From the NCBI GenBank assembly GCA_031390755.1, contig JANMTS010000175.1:1-64000 (forward strand): a stretch of DNA of 64,000 nucleotides. Reading direction: 5' to 3'. The stretch is from DATMER01 sp031390755. GTDB taxonomy: Bacteria; Acidobacteriota; Thermoanaerobaculia; Multivoradales; UBA5704. Shown here one piece after another: positions 21,501 through 28,761 of this stretch. The notes below the pieces were generated by a model that saw only the letters and a program-made list of their open reading frames with translations, was not told the origin of the DNA and did no database searches. The translations under genes and the position numbers were made by a program. The number at the start of each line of letters is the position of its first letter. Position 1 is the first letter of the stretch.

Positions 21501-21528
21501 GACCGCGGGGGCGGCAGGCGGGCGGTAG
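18502..21528 (+). CDS. Large eight-heme c-type cytochrome with N-terminal coiled coil
   Basis: A 1008-residue protein with a short cytoplasmic N-terminus, one membrane helix (about residues 23-45) and a ~170-residue charged coiled coil rich in Lys, Glu and Ala. Eight CxxCH motifs follow: CVTCH, CTVCH, CATCH, CYGCH, CAGCH, CYGCH, CQGCH and CAKCH. The spacing indicates several mono- and diheme cytochrome c domains in series, ending in a disordered Ser/Ala tail. It directly follows the cytochrome b genes, so it probably replaces cytochrome c1/f as the electron exit. TTG start, 21 bp after the previous stop. Confidence 0.9.
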   Translation: MTPPITPPEKRPDRHYNFGRMNMVFAISSLGLLAVTLWMVVADYAQPWKRFQADFRGKEQAKLAAEAKTEYDRLNQVELKQLRADIAAGEKDLAGHKAEIEKLEDRIKELSAKIYTADSTWRATKARVDASRFLYDEAIQQNRGDVQERGKKADEERQNLANAKAEVEKYTLERTEVQAELARRREAVTAAETKLTALQSGYDGVEKRAVALKKDLDYFLLNAPLMDFVKPSLAVQQVILPGLTHNINFTNIDRVDRCVTCHVASNRPGFDGAEWKEPFRTHPNLDKFVGDGSPHPYTQYGCTVCHGGLDRATDFSRAGHSPVDAKQAEEWKKKYGWKQQAFLEYPIMPAGMSEAGCATCHAAGVWTPAAETQDTGRELISHMGCYGCHPIGYPAYTNLRKAGPALVSLAGKTNPGWTYKWIEAPRDFHPTTFMPHFFNQENTQTPINKVRQATEIRAIVDYLWAKSDRPQYPPAPAGDAASGKKLFDTVGCAGCHILDGKAKRDDFFPKINRLHGPNLVRTGSKVNSGWLYAWVKNPKQYFPDTNMPNLRLTNQEAADVVAYLTSSRDSKFENLTLPPIDPKVRDELAMTYLLNVNTTAASRAKLAAMSETDRSVYLGEQTITKYGCYGCHDIKGFEDAKPIGTELTQEGSKPLHQFDFGHVHDVPHTRQAWVTAKLKTPRVWDKGKESVKDYNELLKMPNFGMTEREARAVASNVLGFTKETAAAAKKAGAADGSRMASMAEGRKLITRFNCQGCHLIEGQGHAIAQVISDPAMLPPNLASEGARVQADWLFGYLHDPSSERMRPWLTARMPTFDFTDEQANSIVGYFDARERQKPFASQPMAAHARDLAVGQVVFTMFQCAKCHPSGPVVAGGTTAAGDLAPSLLLAGERLRHDWIASWVKDPQGWIPGTRMPSFFPETKPGEFMSPVGMAMDSPAYAAQRQQLRPYFASDEEMKAYLSDVDKVTGALRDHIWKLSGGAIRSSTPAADTMPAASSSVTAGAAGGR

Positions 21529-21550
21529 ACCGACAGCAGTCGAACAAGAT

Positions 21551-21600
21551 CGATCGGCAGGCCGGCGCTGTGAGATAATCCAGCGCCGGCCCTACCGATC
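21551..21600 (+). promoter_or_regulatory. Large hairpin containing a GATAAT element
   Basis: Inner arms GCCGGCGCT/AGCGCCGGC (9 bp) and outer arms GATCGG/CCGATC surround a loop with GATAAT. It separates the octaheme cytochrome gene from the cupredoxin-like gene. No T-run follows, so it may be a regulatory site over a promoter rather than a terminator. Confidence 0.4.
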
Positions 21601-21644
21601 CGGCCAACCATTTGGTTTCAAAACAGTCTCTACAGGAGGTTTGA

Positions 21645-22436
21645 ATGAGCAGGAATCGATTCTGGCTGCTTCTCGCCCTTTGCTCCGCGCTGACCCTGCT
21701 TGTGGCCTGCGGCGGAGGCGGTGAGAGCTCCTCGGAGGGAGAGACCCCGGCTGCGTCGTCCGAGGCTCCGGCCGCGGCGGCTCCCGTGGACACGGCCAAC
21801 GCCGGCAGTGTCAAGGGCACGATCACCTACGACGGTCCCGACGAGGACACCCCGATCGCGATGAGCGCGGACCCGACGTGCCTGAGCCTCAACCCGACGC
21901 CGGTGGACACGAACCTCTACGCGCTCAAGGACGGCAAGCTCGGCAACGTGCTGGTCTACGTGAAGACCGGCCTCGAGGGCAAGACCTTCCCGGTTCCGAC
22001 CGAGAAGGTGGTGCTGGACCAGAAGGGCTGCCTGTACCACCCGCCGGTCTTCGGCCTCCAGGTCGGCCAGACGCTGGTCGTCAAGAACAGCGACGCCACC
22101 CTGCACAACATCCATGCGATGCCGAAGGTCAACCCGGAGTTCAACCAGGGCCAGCCGATCCAGAACATGGAGTTCGAGAAGGTCTTCGACAAGCCGGAGT
22201 TCGTGCCCTTCAAGTGCGACGTCCACCCCTGGATGTCGGCGCACGCGGCGGTCCTCGAGAATCCGTACTACGCGGTGTCGGGCGACGACGGCGCGTTCAC
22301 GATCGACAAGCTCCCGGCCGGCACCTACACCCTGGAAGCGTGGCACGAGAAGCTCGGCACGGCCACCCAGCAGGTGACGATCGCGCCGAACGCGGCTGCC
22401 GACGTGACCTTCGCCTTCCACAAGCCCGCGGCCTAG
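21645..22436 (+). CDS. Cupredoxin-like lipoprotein
   Basis: A 263-residue protein with a lipobox (LLVACGGGG, Cys near residue 22) and a low-complexity Ser/Glu/Ala linker. The cupredoxin-type fold shows candidate type-1 copper ligands: a His in LHNIHAM and Cys, His and Met in KCDVHPWM (C-x2-H-x2-M, as in plastocyanin and amicyanin). The C-terminus is a carboxypeptidase-regulatory-like beta domain (DDGAFTIDKLPAGTYTLEAW). It could shuttle electrons from the bc complex. SD AGGAGG. Confidence 0.85.
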   Translation: MSRNRFWLLLALCSALTLLVACGGGGESSSEGETPAASSEAPAAAAPVDTANAGSVKGTITYDGPDEDTPIAMSADPTCLSLNPTPVDTNLYALKDGKLGNVLVYVKTGLEGKTFPVPTEKVVLDQKGCLYHPPVFGLQVGQTLVVKNSDATLHNIHAMPKVNPEFNQGQPIQNMEFEKVFDKPEFVPFKCDVHPWMSAHAAVLENPYYAVSGDDGAFTIDKLPAGTYTLEAWHEKLGTATQQVTIAPNAAADVTFAFHKPAA

Positions 22437-22461
22437 TCCGCGCCAGCTCGAAGGCTCCTCT

Positions 22462-22501
22462 GGCCCCCCAAGCCGCAAGGCAAGGGGGGCCTTTGGTTTT
22501 T
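22462..22501. terminator. Rho-independent terminator, convergent genes
   Basis: GGCCCCCC and GGGGGGCC form the stem, followed by TTTGGTTTTT on the plus strand. It ends the cupredoxin gene and abuts the stop of the convergent TPR gene. Confidence 0.8.
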
Positions 22502-23805
22502 CAGAGAGATTCCTGGGGCTCGTGAGAGGCGCCCCGCAGGGCCTTGGCGACACGGACGGCCATGTCGGCCTCGGCCGCTTCGGACTGAACGGCCTGATGC
22601 CAGAGTTGGAAGGCGGCGAGGGCCTCGCGTTGGATCTGCTGAGAAGAGAAGTAGGGGACCAGCTGTTCAGCCAGCTGCTTCACCTCGGCTGCTCGTCCCT
22701 GCCCGGAATAGAGCGCAGCCAGCTCGAGGGAAACAAGGGCAAGGTCGTAAGACGCGGCCTGCTCCATGAATCCGGCGCGCGCCGTCAGAAGGAGCGTCTC
22801 GGCCATGATGGTCTGTCCCAGACCGCGGGCGATCTTGGCTTCCACCCAACAGCGCCGATGCCGGACCAGGGGCTCGTTGAAGTGCCGATAGAGGGGGCGA
22901 GCCTGGATGGACAGACGCTGCGCCTCCATGAAGCGGCCTGCGTCGGCGAGGTTGTCGGCCAGGTTGTGCCTGGCCATGAGGACAAGGCGCGGCTCCTGTT
23001 CGGGATCGATCAGCTCCAAGGCGCGATAGAGAAGGGGAATTCCTTCCTCGGGACGACCGGCGTGGTGGTAAACATTGTCCATGTTGACGAGCGTCCGTCC
23101 CGCTCGATGCTCGTCCCCCAGGGCGACAAAGAGAGTCAGCGAACGCTTGAGCAAACGAAGCGCCTGATCGAAATGTCGCTGCGCTCGCAAGAGGGAGCCC
23201 TTGAGGTCGAGCCAGATAGCCCTCTCCCAGGGGTCGCGTGTCCCTCGTCTCAGGTGGAGGAGAGAGCGCTTCAAGGCCTCCTGAGCGCCGTACAGGTCGG
23301 ATTGAACGCGTCGGGCGTTTCCCAGATAGGCCCAGGCGCGCCCGCGTAGATCCTCGATCGCTTCATCGCCATACACGCTCTCGTCGAGTTGATCCGCGAG
23401 GGTCAGAGCCAATCTCGCCAGCTCCTCGGATACGGCTGCGTCCCGCGAGCTCTCGAGAGGGCTCATCTCGAGAAGCCGCTCGAAGACCCCCCAGGTGTGG
23501 AACCTGGGATGGTTGTGAACCAGGATCAGGCGCCTCTCCGGAGGGTGCTTCAAGAGCTCGGAGATGAGCCCGGGAGCGTCCGTCCGCTCGCGCGTGTAGG
23601 CTGCCGTGAGATCCCGGAGCTTCCGGGCCCCCGCCGACAGGGCCTTCTCGTAGTCGGCAAACGCCAGGAACTGTTGAAGATGCAGGCGTTTGAGCTTTCG
23701 AGAGCACCGGCTACATTCCGCTGCGTGCTCCTTGACCCTGTCTGGAAGCTTGGAATCGGGAACAAGAAGCTTCCGTAGAAGAAGGTCGGGGGGGTGGATC
23801 CGCAT
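22501..23805 (-). CDS. TPR protein with N-terminal anti-sigma-type zinc motif
   Basis: A 434-residue protein from the ATG at 23805, chosen because GGAGGG lies 9 nt upstream; an in-frame ATG 90 bp further upstream has no SD. The N-terminus has HAAECSRCSRK, an H-x3-C-x2-C motif as in zinc-binding anti-sigma domains. The rest is a run of TPR-like helices (for example LGNARRVQSDLYGAQEALKRS and HNLADNLADAGRFMEAQRL). There is no membrane segment. This architecture suggests a cytoplasmic regulator, possibly of a sigma factor, but no partner is adjacent. Confidence 0.8.
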   Translation of the reverse strand: MRIHPPDLLLRKLLVPDSKLPDRVKEHAAECSRCSRKLKRLHLQQFLAFADYEKALSAGARKLRDLTAAYTRERTDAPGLISELLKHPPERRLILVHNHPRFHTWGVFERLLEMSPLESSRDAAVSEELARLALTLADQLDESVYGDEAIEDLRGRAWAYLGNARRVQSDLYGAQEALKRSLLHLRRGTRDPWERAIWLDLKGSLLRAQRHFDQALRLLKRSLTLFVALGDEHRAGRTLVNMDNVYHHAGRPEEGIPLLYRALELIDPEQEPRLVLMARHNLADNLADAGRFMEAQRLSIQARPLYRHFNEPLVRHRRCWVEAKIARGLGQTIMAETLLLTARAGFMEQAASYDLALVSLELAALYSGQGRAAEVKQLAEQLVPYFSSQQIQREALAAFQLWHQAVQSEAAEADMAVRVAKALRGASHEPQESL

Positions 23806-23952
23806 CGTGAAACCCTCCAAGACACCAGGCGCTGGAAGCGGACAGCCTCCCGACTCCACCGCAATCGCGGCGGAAGTCTTGCCTGGGCGGTTCATAGGAT
23901 CGAGAGAGAAAAGGCATCTATAAGAAAAGATGCCTCACGAGCGGAAAGCGTG

Positions 23953-23983
23953 ACAAGAAAAGCGCCGGAGCCGACACCGGCGC
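23953..23983 (-). terminator. Rho-independent terminator of the small secreted gene
   Basis: GCGCCGG and CCGGCGC form a 7-bp stem. Read leftward it is followed by TTTTCTT. It lies 22 bp beyond the stop of the 80-residue gene. Confidence 0.75.
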
Positions 23984-24005
23984 AAGAATGCCGCGAAGGC
24001 GGGAA

Positions 24006-24248
24006 TCAGGGCTCGCCGTTAGGGTCCCAGTGACTGCCTTCCTCCTCCCATCGGAATTCCATGTCCCGACCGGAGCCTGAGTCGTCGCCTGGTAAGAGGG
24101 ATGAGAACCAATTCCATAGCCGATCCAGGACACCTGCCGATTCGTGCAGTGGCTTCGGACCCACGACGCGCGGTGACGCCTCGACGACTCCGGCAGCCAG
24201 AATCACCAACGCCAGAAGCACAAAGAGCACACGAACTCTTCGAAGCAT
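24006..24248 (-). CDS. Small secreted protein, unknown function
   Basis: An 80-residue protein with a strong Sec signal peptide (residues 1-24, cleavage near VEASPR) and a ~55-residue mature part rich in Trp, Asp and Gly, ending in EEEGSHWDPNGEP. A GGGGAGGGG Shine-Dalgarno run precedes the ATG, and a terminator follows. It is just upstream of the TPR/zinc-finger gene in the same direction. No family recognised. Confidence 0.65.
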   Translation of the reverse strand: MLRRVRVLFVLLALVILAAGVVEASPRVVGPKPLHESAGVLDRLWNWFSSLLPGDDSGSGRDMEFRWEEEGSHWDPNGEP

Positions 24249-24352
24249 AAAGCCCCTCCCCTGTAGCGCCTACGGAACGGCCACCGCGGCCGTGGCAGCG
24301 CCCTCCTATTGGGAAGAAGTGACTCCATTCACGGAAAGCGGGAAAGGAGCCC

Positions 24353-25126
24353 TCAAATCAGCCCCCGGCCGTGAAGGAATTCCTCCATCAGGGCCCAAAG
24401 TCGCTCTTTGCGGTCCGTAAGCCGGTGATCGCCGTCGGCGAAAAAATGAAACTCGACCTCCGGAGCGGCGCAACGTGTCGCGAAATCCATCACGCCGGCC
24501 CACGGAACCGAAGCATCCTTCTTGCCCTGCAGGATCAGGGCGGGAGTACGGTACTGGAGCAGGAGGTTCTCATAGGAGTAGGAGCGGAGATCCTGGATCA
24601 GGCCCCAGCCGAGCTCGCAGGAGACGAGATCGTTCTCGAAGTGGATGGCGCCGGTCTCCTCCCAGCGCCGGCAACCCTCCGGACCGGCCCACGACACGAG
24701 CGCCTTCCCGAGCTCCAGAGCGGGTGCGATGTGCAGCCCGGCGCAGATCCCCTCGGGATGGAGGGCCGAGTACCAGAGAGCCGATCCGCCTCCCATCGAC
24801 GAGCCCATCAGGCAGATGCGCTCGTGGCCGCGTTTCCGCAGCCAGCTGTGGACCCGGCCGATGTCCTCCAGGTTGCGGCTGAAGGTGAGCTCCCGCATCG
24901 TGCCTCCGGAGAGGCCGTGGCCCTGGAAGTCGAAGGAACAGAAGGGGATGCCGCTCTCGACGGCGCGGGCGCGAAAGAAGTCCGCCTTCTCGCCGGTCTG
25001 CGCGGAGCCGAAGCCGTGGAGATAGAGGATGGAGAGGCCGCTCCGGCGCGACGCTGCGGGAGAGTCGAGACGAACGGTGAGATGGGAGACCTCCCGGCCG
25101 TCCTGGAGGATGGGAATCCGTTCCAT
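24353..25126 (-). CDS. Alpha/beta hydrolase
   Basis: About 257 residues. It shows LYLHGFGSAQ (oxyanion region), the nucleophile elbow GSSMGGGS, the acid in QGKKDASVPW and the catalytic His in DGDHRLTD, giving a complete Ser-Asp-His triad. It resembles serine aminopeptidase S33/YqiA-like esterases; the substrate cannot be read from sequence. I used the ATG at 25126; an in-frame GTG at 25138 is equally possible, and neither has an SD. No signal peptide, so cytoplasmic. Confidence 0.85.
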   Translation of the reverse strand: MERIPILQDGREVSHLTVRLDSPAASRRSGLSILYLHGFGSAQTGEKADFFRARAVESGIPFCSFDFQGHGLSGGTMRELTFSRNLEDIGRVHSWLRKRGHERICLMGSSMGGGSALWYSALHPEGICAGLHIAPALELGKALVSWAGPEGCRRWEETGAIHFENDLVSCELGWGLIQDLRSYSYENLLLQYRTPALILQGKKDASVPWAGVMDFATRCAAPEVEFHFFADGDHRLTDRKERLWALMEEFLHGRGLI

Positions 25127-25231
25127 GAGGACGCGCACACTCTGCCATCGCCGGGCCGGGGACGCAAGAGGAGGGGTTTCGCGCTAGACTTGACCGGCTC
25201 GCCCATCGAGCGGGAACTGAGACCTTAACGC

Positions 25232-26185
25232 ATGAGCTTCAGCAAACAAGCCGCCCTGGCCTCCGATGCCGCCACTGCCGCCAATGCCGCGGGTATCGCC
25301 GCCGTTCCCGGCCCGCTGAGCCTGTCGGCCCGGCTGTCGGATCTGTCCGAGCTCGCCAAGCCGGGCATCACCCTGATGGTGGTGCTCACGACCGGGCTCG
25401 GCTTCCTGCTGGCCGAGCAGGGGAGCATCTCCTTCCTGCTGCTCGTGCATACCCTGCTCGGAACCTGCCTGGTCTCGGCCGGTGCCTCCGCCCTCAATCA
25501 GGTGATCGAGCGGGAGACGGACGGACTGATGCGCCGCACCGCCCTGCGTCCGCTTCCGACGGGACGCATGGACCCGGACGCGGCCCTGCTCTTCGGGGTC
25601 AGTCTGGGCGTGGCGGGACTGCTGGAGCTCGCCCTGGCGGTCAACCTGCTGACGGCGCTTCTCGGAGCGGTCGCCCTCGCCGGCTACGTGTTCGTCTACA
25701 CCCCGCTCAAGCGGGTCAGCTCGCTCGCCACGATCATCGGTGCGATCCCGGGCGCGATCCCTCCGATGATGGGCTGGAGCGCGGTCCGCAACGACGTGGA
25801 CCTGGCCGCCTGGGTCCTGTTCGGCATCCTGTTCTTGTGGCAGATGCCCCACTTCCTGGCCATCGCCTGGCTGTGCCGCGACGACTACGGGCAGGCCGGT
25901 TTCCCCATCCTGACGGTGAACGACCCCGAAGGCCTCCGCACGGCGCGCCAGGTGATCCTCTATGGCGCCGTCCTGATCCCAGTGAGCCTGATGCCATCCC
26001 TTCTCGGGCTCATGGGAACGGTCTACTTCGTCGGTGCGCTGGCCCTCGGCCTCATCTACTTCGGGTTCGGCGTCGGTTTTGCCCGCAGCCGCACCACCCC
26101 CATGGCGCGACGTCTGATGCTGGCTTCGGTTCTCTACTTCCCGGCCGTTCTCTTCGTGATGCTTCTGGACCGCGTTGTCTCCTGA
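25232..26185 (+). CDS. ctaB: Protoheme IX farnesyltransferase (heme O synthase)
   Basis: A 317-residue UbiA-family membrane enzyme. The prenyl-diphosphate-binding motif is NQVIERETDGLMRRTALRPLP; a second acidic loop lies near DDYGQAGFPIL. About nine helices follow a ~30-residue Ala-rich N-terminus. It converts heme B to heme O, the precursor of heme A in the A-type oxidases on both sides of it. The last 11 bp overlap the ABC ATPase gene, forming an operon with the exporter, the second SCO and possibly the second oxidase. Confidence 0.95.
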   Translation: MSFSKQAALASDAATAANAAGIAAVPGPLSLSARLSDLSELAKPGITLMVVLTTGLGFLLAEQGSISFLLLVHTLLGTCLVSAGASALNQVIERETDGLMRRTALRPLPTGRMDPDAALLFGVSLGVAGLLELALAVNLLTALLGAVALAGYVFVYTPLKRVSSLATIIGAIPGAIPPMMGWSAVRNDVDLAAWVLFGILFLWQMPHFLAIAWLCRDDYGQAGFPILTVNDPEGLRTARQVILYGAVLIPVSLMPSLLGLMGTVYFVGALALGLIYFGFGVGFARSRTTPMARRLMLASVLYFPAVLFVMLLDRVVS

Positions 26186-27155
26186 ATCTTCGCAACCCGA
26201 TCCTCTCACTGCCGTCGCCGTCGAGGCGCAGGGCGTCGAGTATTCGTACCGGACCCGCAAGGATGGGCTCCGGCGGGCCCTCGACGGCCCGAGCTTCAAG
26301 GTGCCGGCCGGCGAGATCTTCGGCTTCCTCGGTCCCAACGGCGGCGGGAAGACCACGCTCTTCCGCATCCTCGCGACCCTCGCCAGGCCCCAGGGCGGAT
26401 GGGTGCGGGTGTTCGGGGCTGACCTGGCCACGGAGGCCGCGGCGGTGCGCCGCCAGCTCGGCGTGGTCTTCCAGAGCCCGAGCCTCGACCTTCATCTCAC
26501 GGTGCGCGAGAACCTTCTGCACCAGGGGCATCTCTACGGCCTGAGCGGCAGCGCCCTGGCCCAGCGGATTGCCGCGGGTCTGGAGCGGTTCGGTCTGGCC
26601 GATCGGAAGGATCAACGCGCGATGGAGCTTTCGGGAGGGCTGAGGCGCCGGGCGGAGATCGCCAAGTCGCTGCTCCACGGGCCGAAGCTGCTGCTGCTCG
26701 ACGAGCCGAGCACGGGGCTCGACCCCGGCGCACGCCGCGACCTCTGGAGCACGCTCGAAGAGCTGCGCGGGGAGGGCGTCACCGTCCTCCTCACGACCCA
26801 CTTCATGGAAGAGGCCGACCGGTGCGACCGGCTGGCGCTCATCGACCGCGGCAAGCTGGTGGGGGAGGGGAGCCCGGCCGCTCTGAAAGAAGAGATCGGC
26901 GGCGACGTGATCACGCTGGGCGGTCCAGATGGCGATGCGCTCGCCCGGGATCTCGCGGCGCGCTTCCCGGACCTCCGGCCGCAGGTGCGCGACGGCGCTG
27001 TACGCCTGGAGCAGGACAAGGGGCATGAGCTGATCGCCAGGCTGATCGAAGCCTTTCCGGGCCGGGTCGACTCGGTGACCGTGGCCCGGCCGACCCTGGA
27101 GGACGTCTTCCTCCAGCGGACGGGACGCCGGTTGTATGGAGGCGACGAGCCATGA
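26175..27155 (+). CDS. ABC transporter ATP-binding protein (DrrA/CcmA-like)
   Basis: A 326-residue ATPase with Walker A GPNGGGKTT (53-61), signature LSGGLRRRAEI, Walker B LLLLDEPSTGLD and switch His in LLTTHFMEEAD. A C-terminal domain of ~90 residues follows, as in DrrA-type exporters. The TTG start overlaps ctaB. Position between heme O synthase and a SCO protein suggests service to oxidase biogenesis, for example copper or heme handling, but substrates of ABC-2 exporters cannot be predicted from sequence. Confidence 0.92.
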   Translation: MSPESSQPDPLTAVAVEAQGVEYSYRTRKDGLRRALDGPSFKVPAGEIFGFLGPNGGGKTTLFRILATLARPQGGWVRVFGADLATEAAAVRRQLGVVFQSPSLDLHLTVRENLLHQGHLYGLSGSALAQRIAAGLERFGLADRKDQRAMELSGGLRRRAEIAKSLLHGPKLLLLDEPSTGLDPGARRDLWSTLEELRGEGVTVLLTTHFMEEADRCDRLALIDRGKLVGEGSPAALKEEIGGDVITLGGPDGDALARDLAARFPDLRPQVRDGAVRLEQDKGHELIARLIEAFPGRVDSVTVARPTLEDVFLQRTGRRLYGGDEP

Positions 27156-27934
27156 GCCTCGCGGTGTTCACCCTGTGGCGGCGGGAGCTGGTCCGTTTCT
27201 TCCGACAGCCCAGCCGGATCGCCGGAGCGGCGGGCTCGCCCCTCATCTTCTGGATTCTGATCGGCAGCGGGCTCTCGGGCTCCTTCCGGCTCCCGGGCGG
27301 CCCGGCGGACGTCAGCTACCTGGAGTACTTCTATCCCGGCACCATGGTGTTGGTGGTCCTGTTCGCCGCGATCTTCTCGACCATCTCGGTGATCGAGGAC
27401 CGCAACCTGGGCTTCCTCCAGGGCGTCCTGGTGGCGCCGGTGTCTCGCGCGGCCATCGCCGGCGGCAAGGTGCTGGGCGGCGCGACGATCGCCTGGCTCC
27501 AGGCCCTGGTCTTCCTGGCCATGGCGCCGCTCTCGGGCATCCACCTCACCGTCACCTCGGCGCTGCTGTCGGCGGCCGTGCTGGCGGTCCTCGGGATCGC
27601 CCTGACCTCCGTGGGCTTCGCGTTCGCGTGGCGGGTGGACTCCGTGCAGGGCTTCCACGCGGTGATGAACCTTCTGCTGGTGCCGATGTGGCTGCTGTCC
27701 GGGGCGTTCTTTCCGCCGTCGGGCGCGCCGCCCTGGCTGGCGATGCTGATGCGGCTGAATCCGCTCACCTACGGCGTCGCCGCCTTGCGCTGGGCTCTCT
27801 ATGGGGAAGCCGCTCCCATGGGCACGGGCATGCCCGGACCCCAGGCCGCGATCGTGGTCACCGCGCTGGTCGCGGTGGCGGCCTTCGGATTTGACCTGCT
27901 GGCCATGCGCGGGAGCCGGGGGCGGGCGGAGTGA
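27152..27934 (+). CDS. ABC-2 type transporter permease
   Basis: A 260-residue permease with six hydrophobic helices and the ABC-2 motif region around NLLLVPMWLLSGAFFPPSGAP followed by NPLTYGVAALRW. The start overlaps the ATPase stop (ATGA), and its TGA overlaps the next GTG. It forms an exporter with the preceding ATPase. Confidence 0.92.
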   Translation: MSLAVFTLWRRELVRFFRQPSRIAGAAGSPLIFWILIGSGLSGSFRLPGGPADVSYLEYFYPGTMVLVVLFAAIFSTISVIEDRNLGFLQGVLVAPVSRAAIAGGKVLGGATIAWLQALVFLAMAPLSGIHLTVTSALLSAAVLAVLGIALTSVGFAFAWRVDSVQGFHAVMNLLLVPMWLLSGAFFPPSGAPPWLAMLMRLNPLTYGVAALRWALYGEAAPMGTGMPGPQAAIVVTALVAVAAFGFDLLAMRGSRGRAE

Positions 27935-28557
27935 GCGTTCCGATGCGGCGCCGGCTGCTCTGGGGATTCCTGGTGGCGGCTCTGCTGGCGGTCGGAGTGG
28001 CGGCGATATACCAGTTCATGAATCGGCCGGAGCCGCTTCCGGTCCTCGGCCATGCGCCCGAGATGGCGCTGACCAATCGGGATGGCCGGCTGGTTCGCCT
28101 CGCCGATCTTCAAGGCATGCCGTGGGTGGCCACCTTCGTGTTCACCCGCTGCCCGGCGTCCTGTCCCATGATCACCGCCCGGGTAGCCCGGCTGGACAAG
28201 GCCCTGCCAGCGGACCTGCCGGTCCGGTTCGTCTCCGTCAGTGTCGATCCAGACTACGACACGCCGGAGGTTCTCCAGCGCTATGCGGAGAGCTTCCAGG
28301 CGCCGGAGCGCTGGCTGTTCCTGACGGGTGGACGGGACGAGGTGCGCCGGATCTGCGTCGAAGGCTTCAAGCTCGGGTTGGACATGAATCCTGCTCCGGC
28401 TCCCGACGGGGCGCCCGCCAACATCGAGCCGATCCTCCACAGCACCCGCCTCGTCCTGGTCGACGGCCAGGGCGACATCCGCGGCTACTACGAGGCGTTC
28501 GACGAAGCCTCGACGGCGAAGCTCAAGCAGGACATTCTGGCGCTGGCTGGCCTCTGA
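27931..28557 (+). CDS. Second SCO-family copper chaperone
   Basis: A 208-residue protein with an N-terminal membrane anchor (about residues 9-29). Its SCO domain has the CPASC copper motif in TRCPASCPMITARV and the distal His in ILHSTRLVLVDG. It is shorter than the SCO of the first cluster, with no C-terminal helix. GTG start overlapping the permease stop. Likely metallates CuA of the second oxidase downstream. Confidence 0.92.
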   Translation: MSVPMRRRLLWGFLVAALLAVGVAAIYQFMNRPEPLPVLGHAPEMALTNRDGRLVRLADLQGMPWVATFVFTRCPASCPMITARVARLDKALPADLPVRFVSVSVDPDYDTPEVLQRYAESFQAPERWLFLTGGRDEVRRICVEGFKLGLDMNPAPAPDGAPANIEPILHSTRLVLVDGQGDIRGYYEAFDEASTAKLKQDILALAGL

Positions 28558-28602
28558 CGCGAGGGCGATCCCTACGCCGCGGCGCGACGTGGATCTTCTC
28601 CC

Positions 28603-28632
28603 TTGCTACCTCGGAACCTGCTGTCGTAGACT
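28603..28632 (+). promoter_or_regulatory. Possible promoter of the second oxidase operon
   Basis: TTGCTA, 18-bp spacer, TAGACT (4/6 matches each) in the 204-bp gap between the SCO gene and subunit I. Weak but the best candidate in this gap. Confidence 0.3.
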
Positions 28633-28761
28633 CAGGCGTCTTTCACGGGACAAGCGTAGTCATCATGAGTTTCAGGGATGCAGAGAAGGCCGGGCGGGGC
28701 GCTATCGGTGCGTCTCCTCCGAGCTTGCCGGTCCGGACCAGAGGTCGGAGGAACGCAGACG

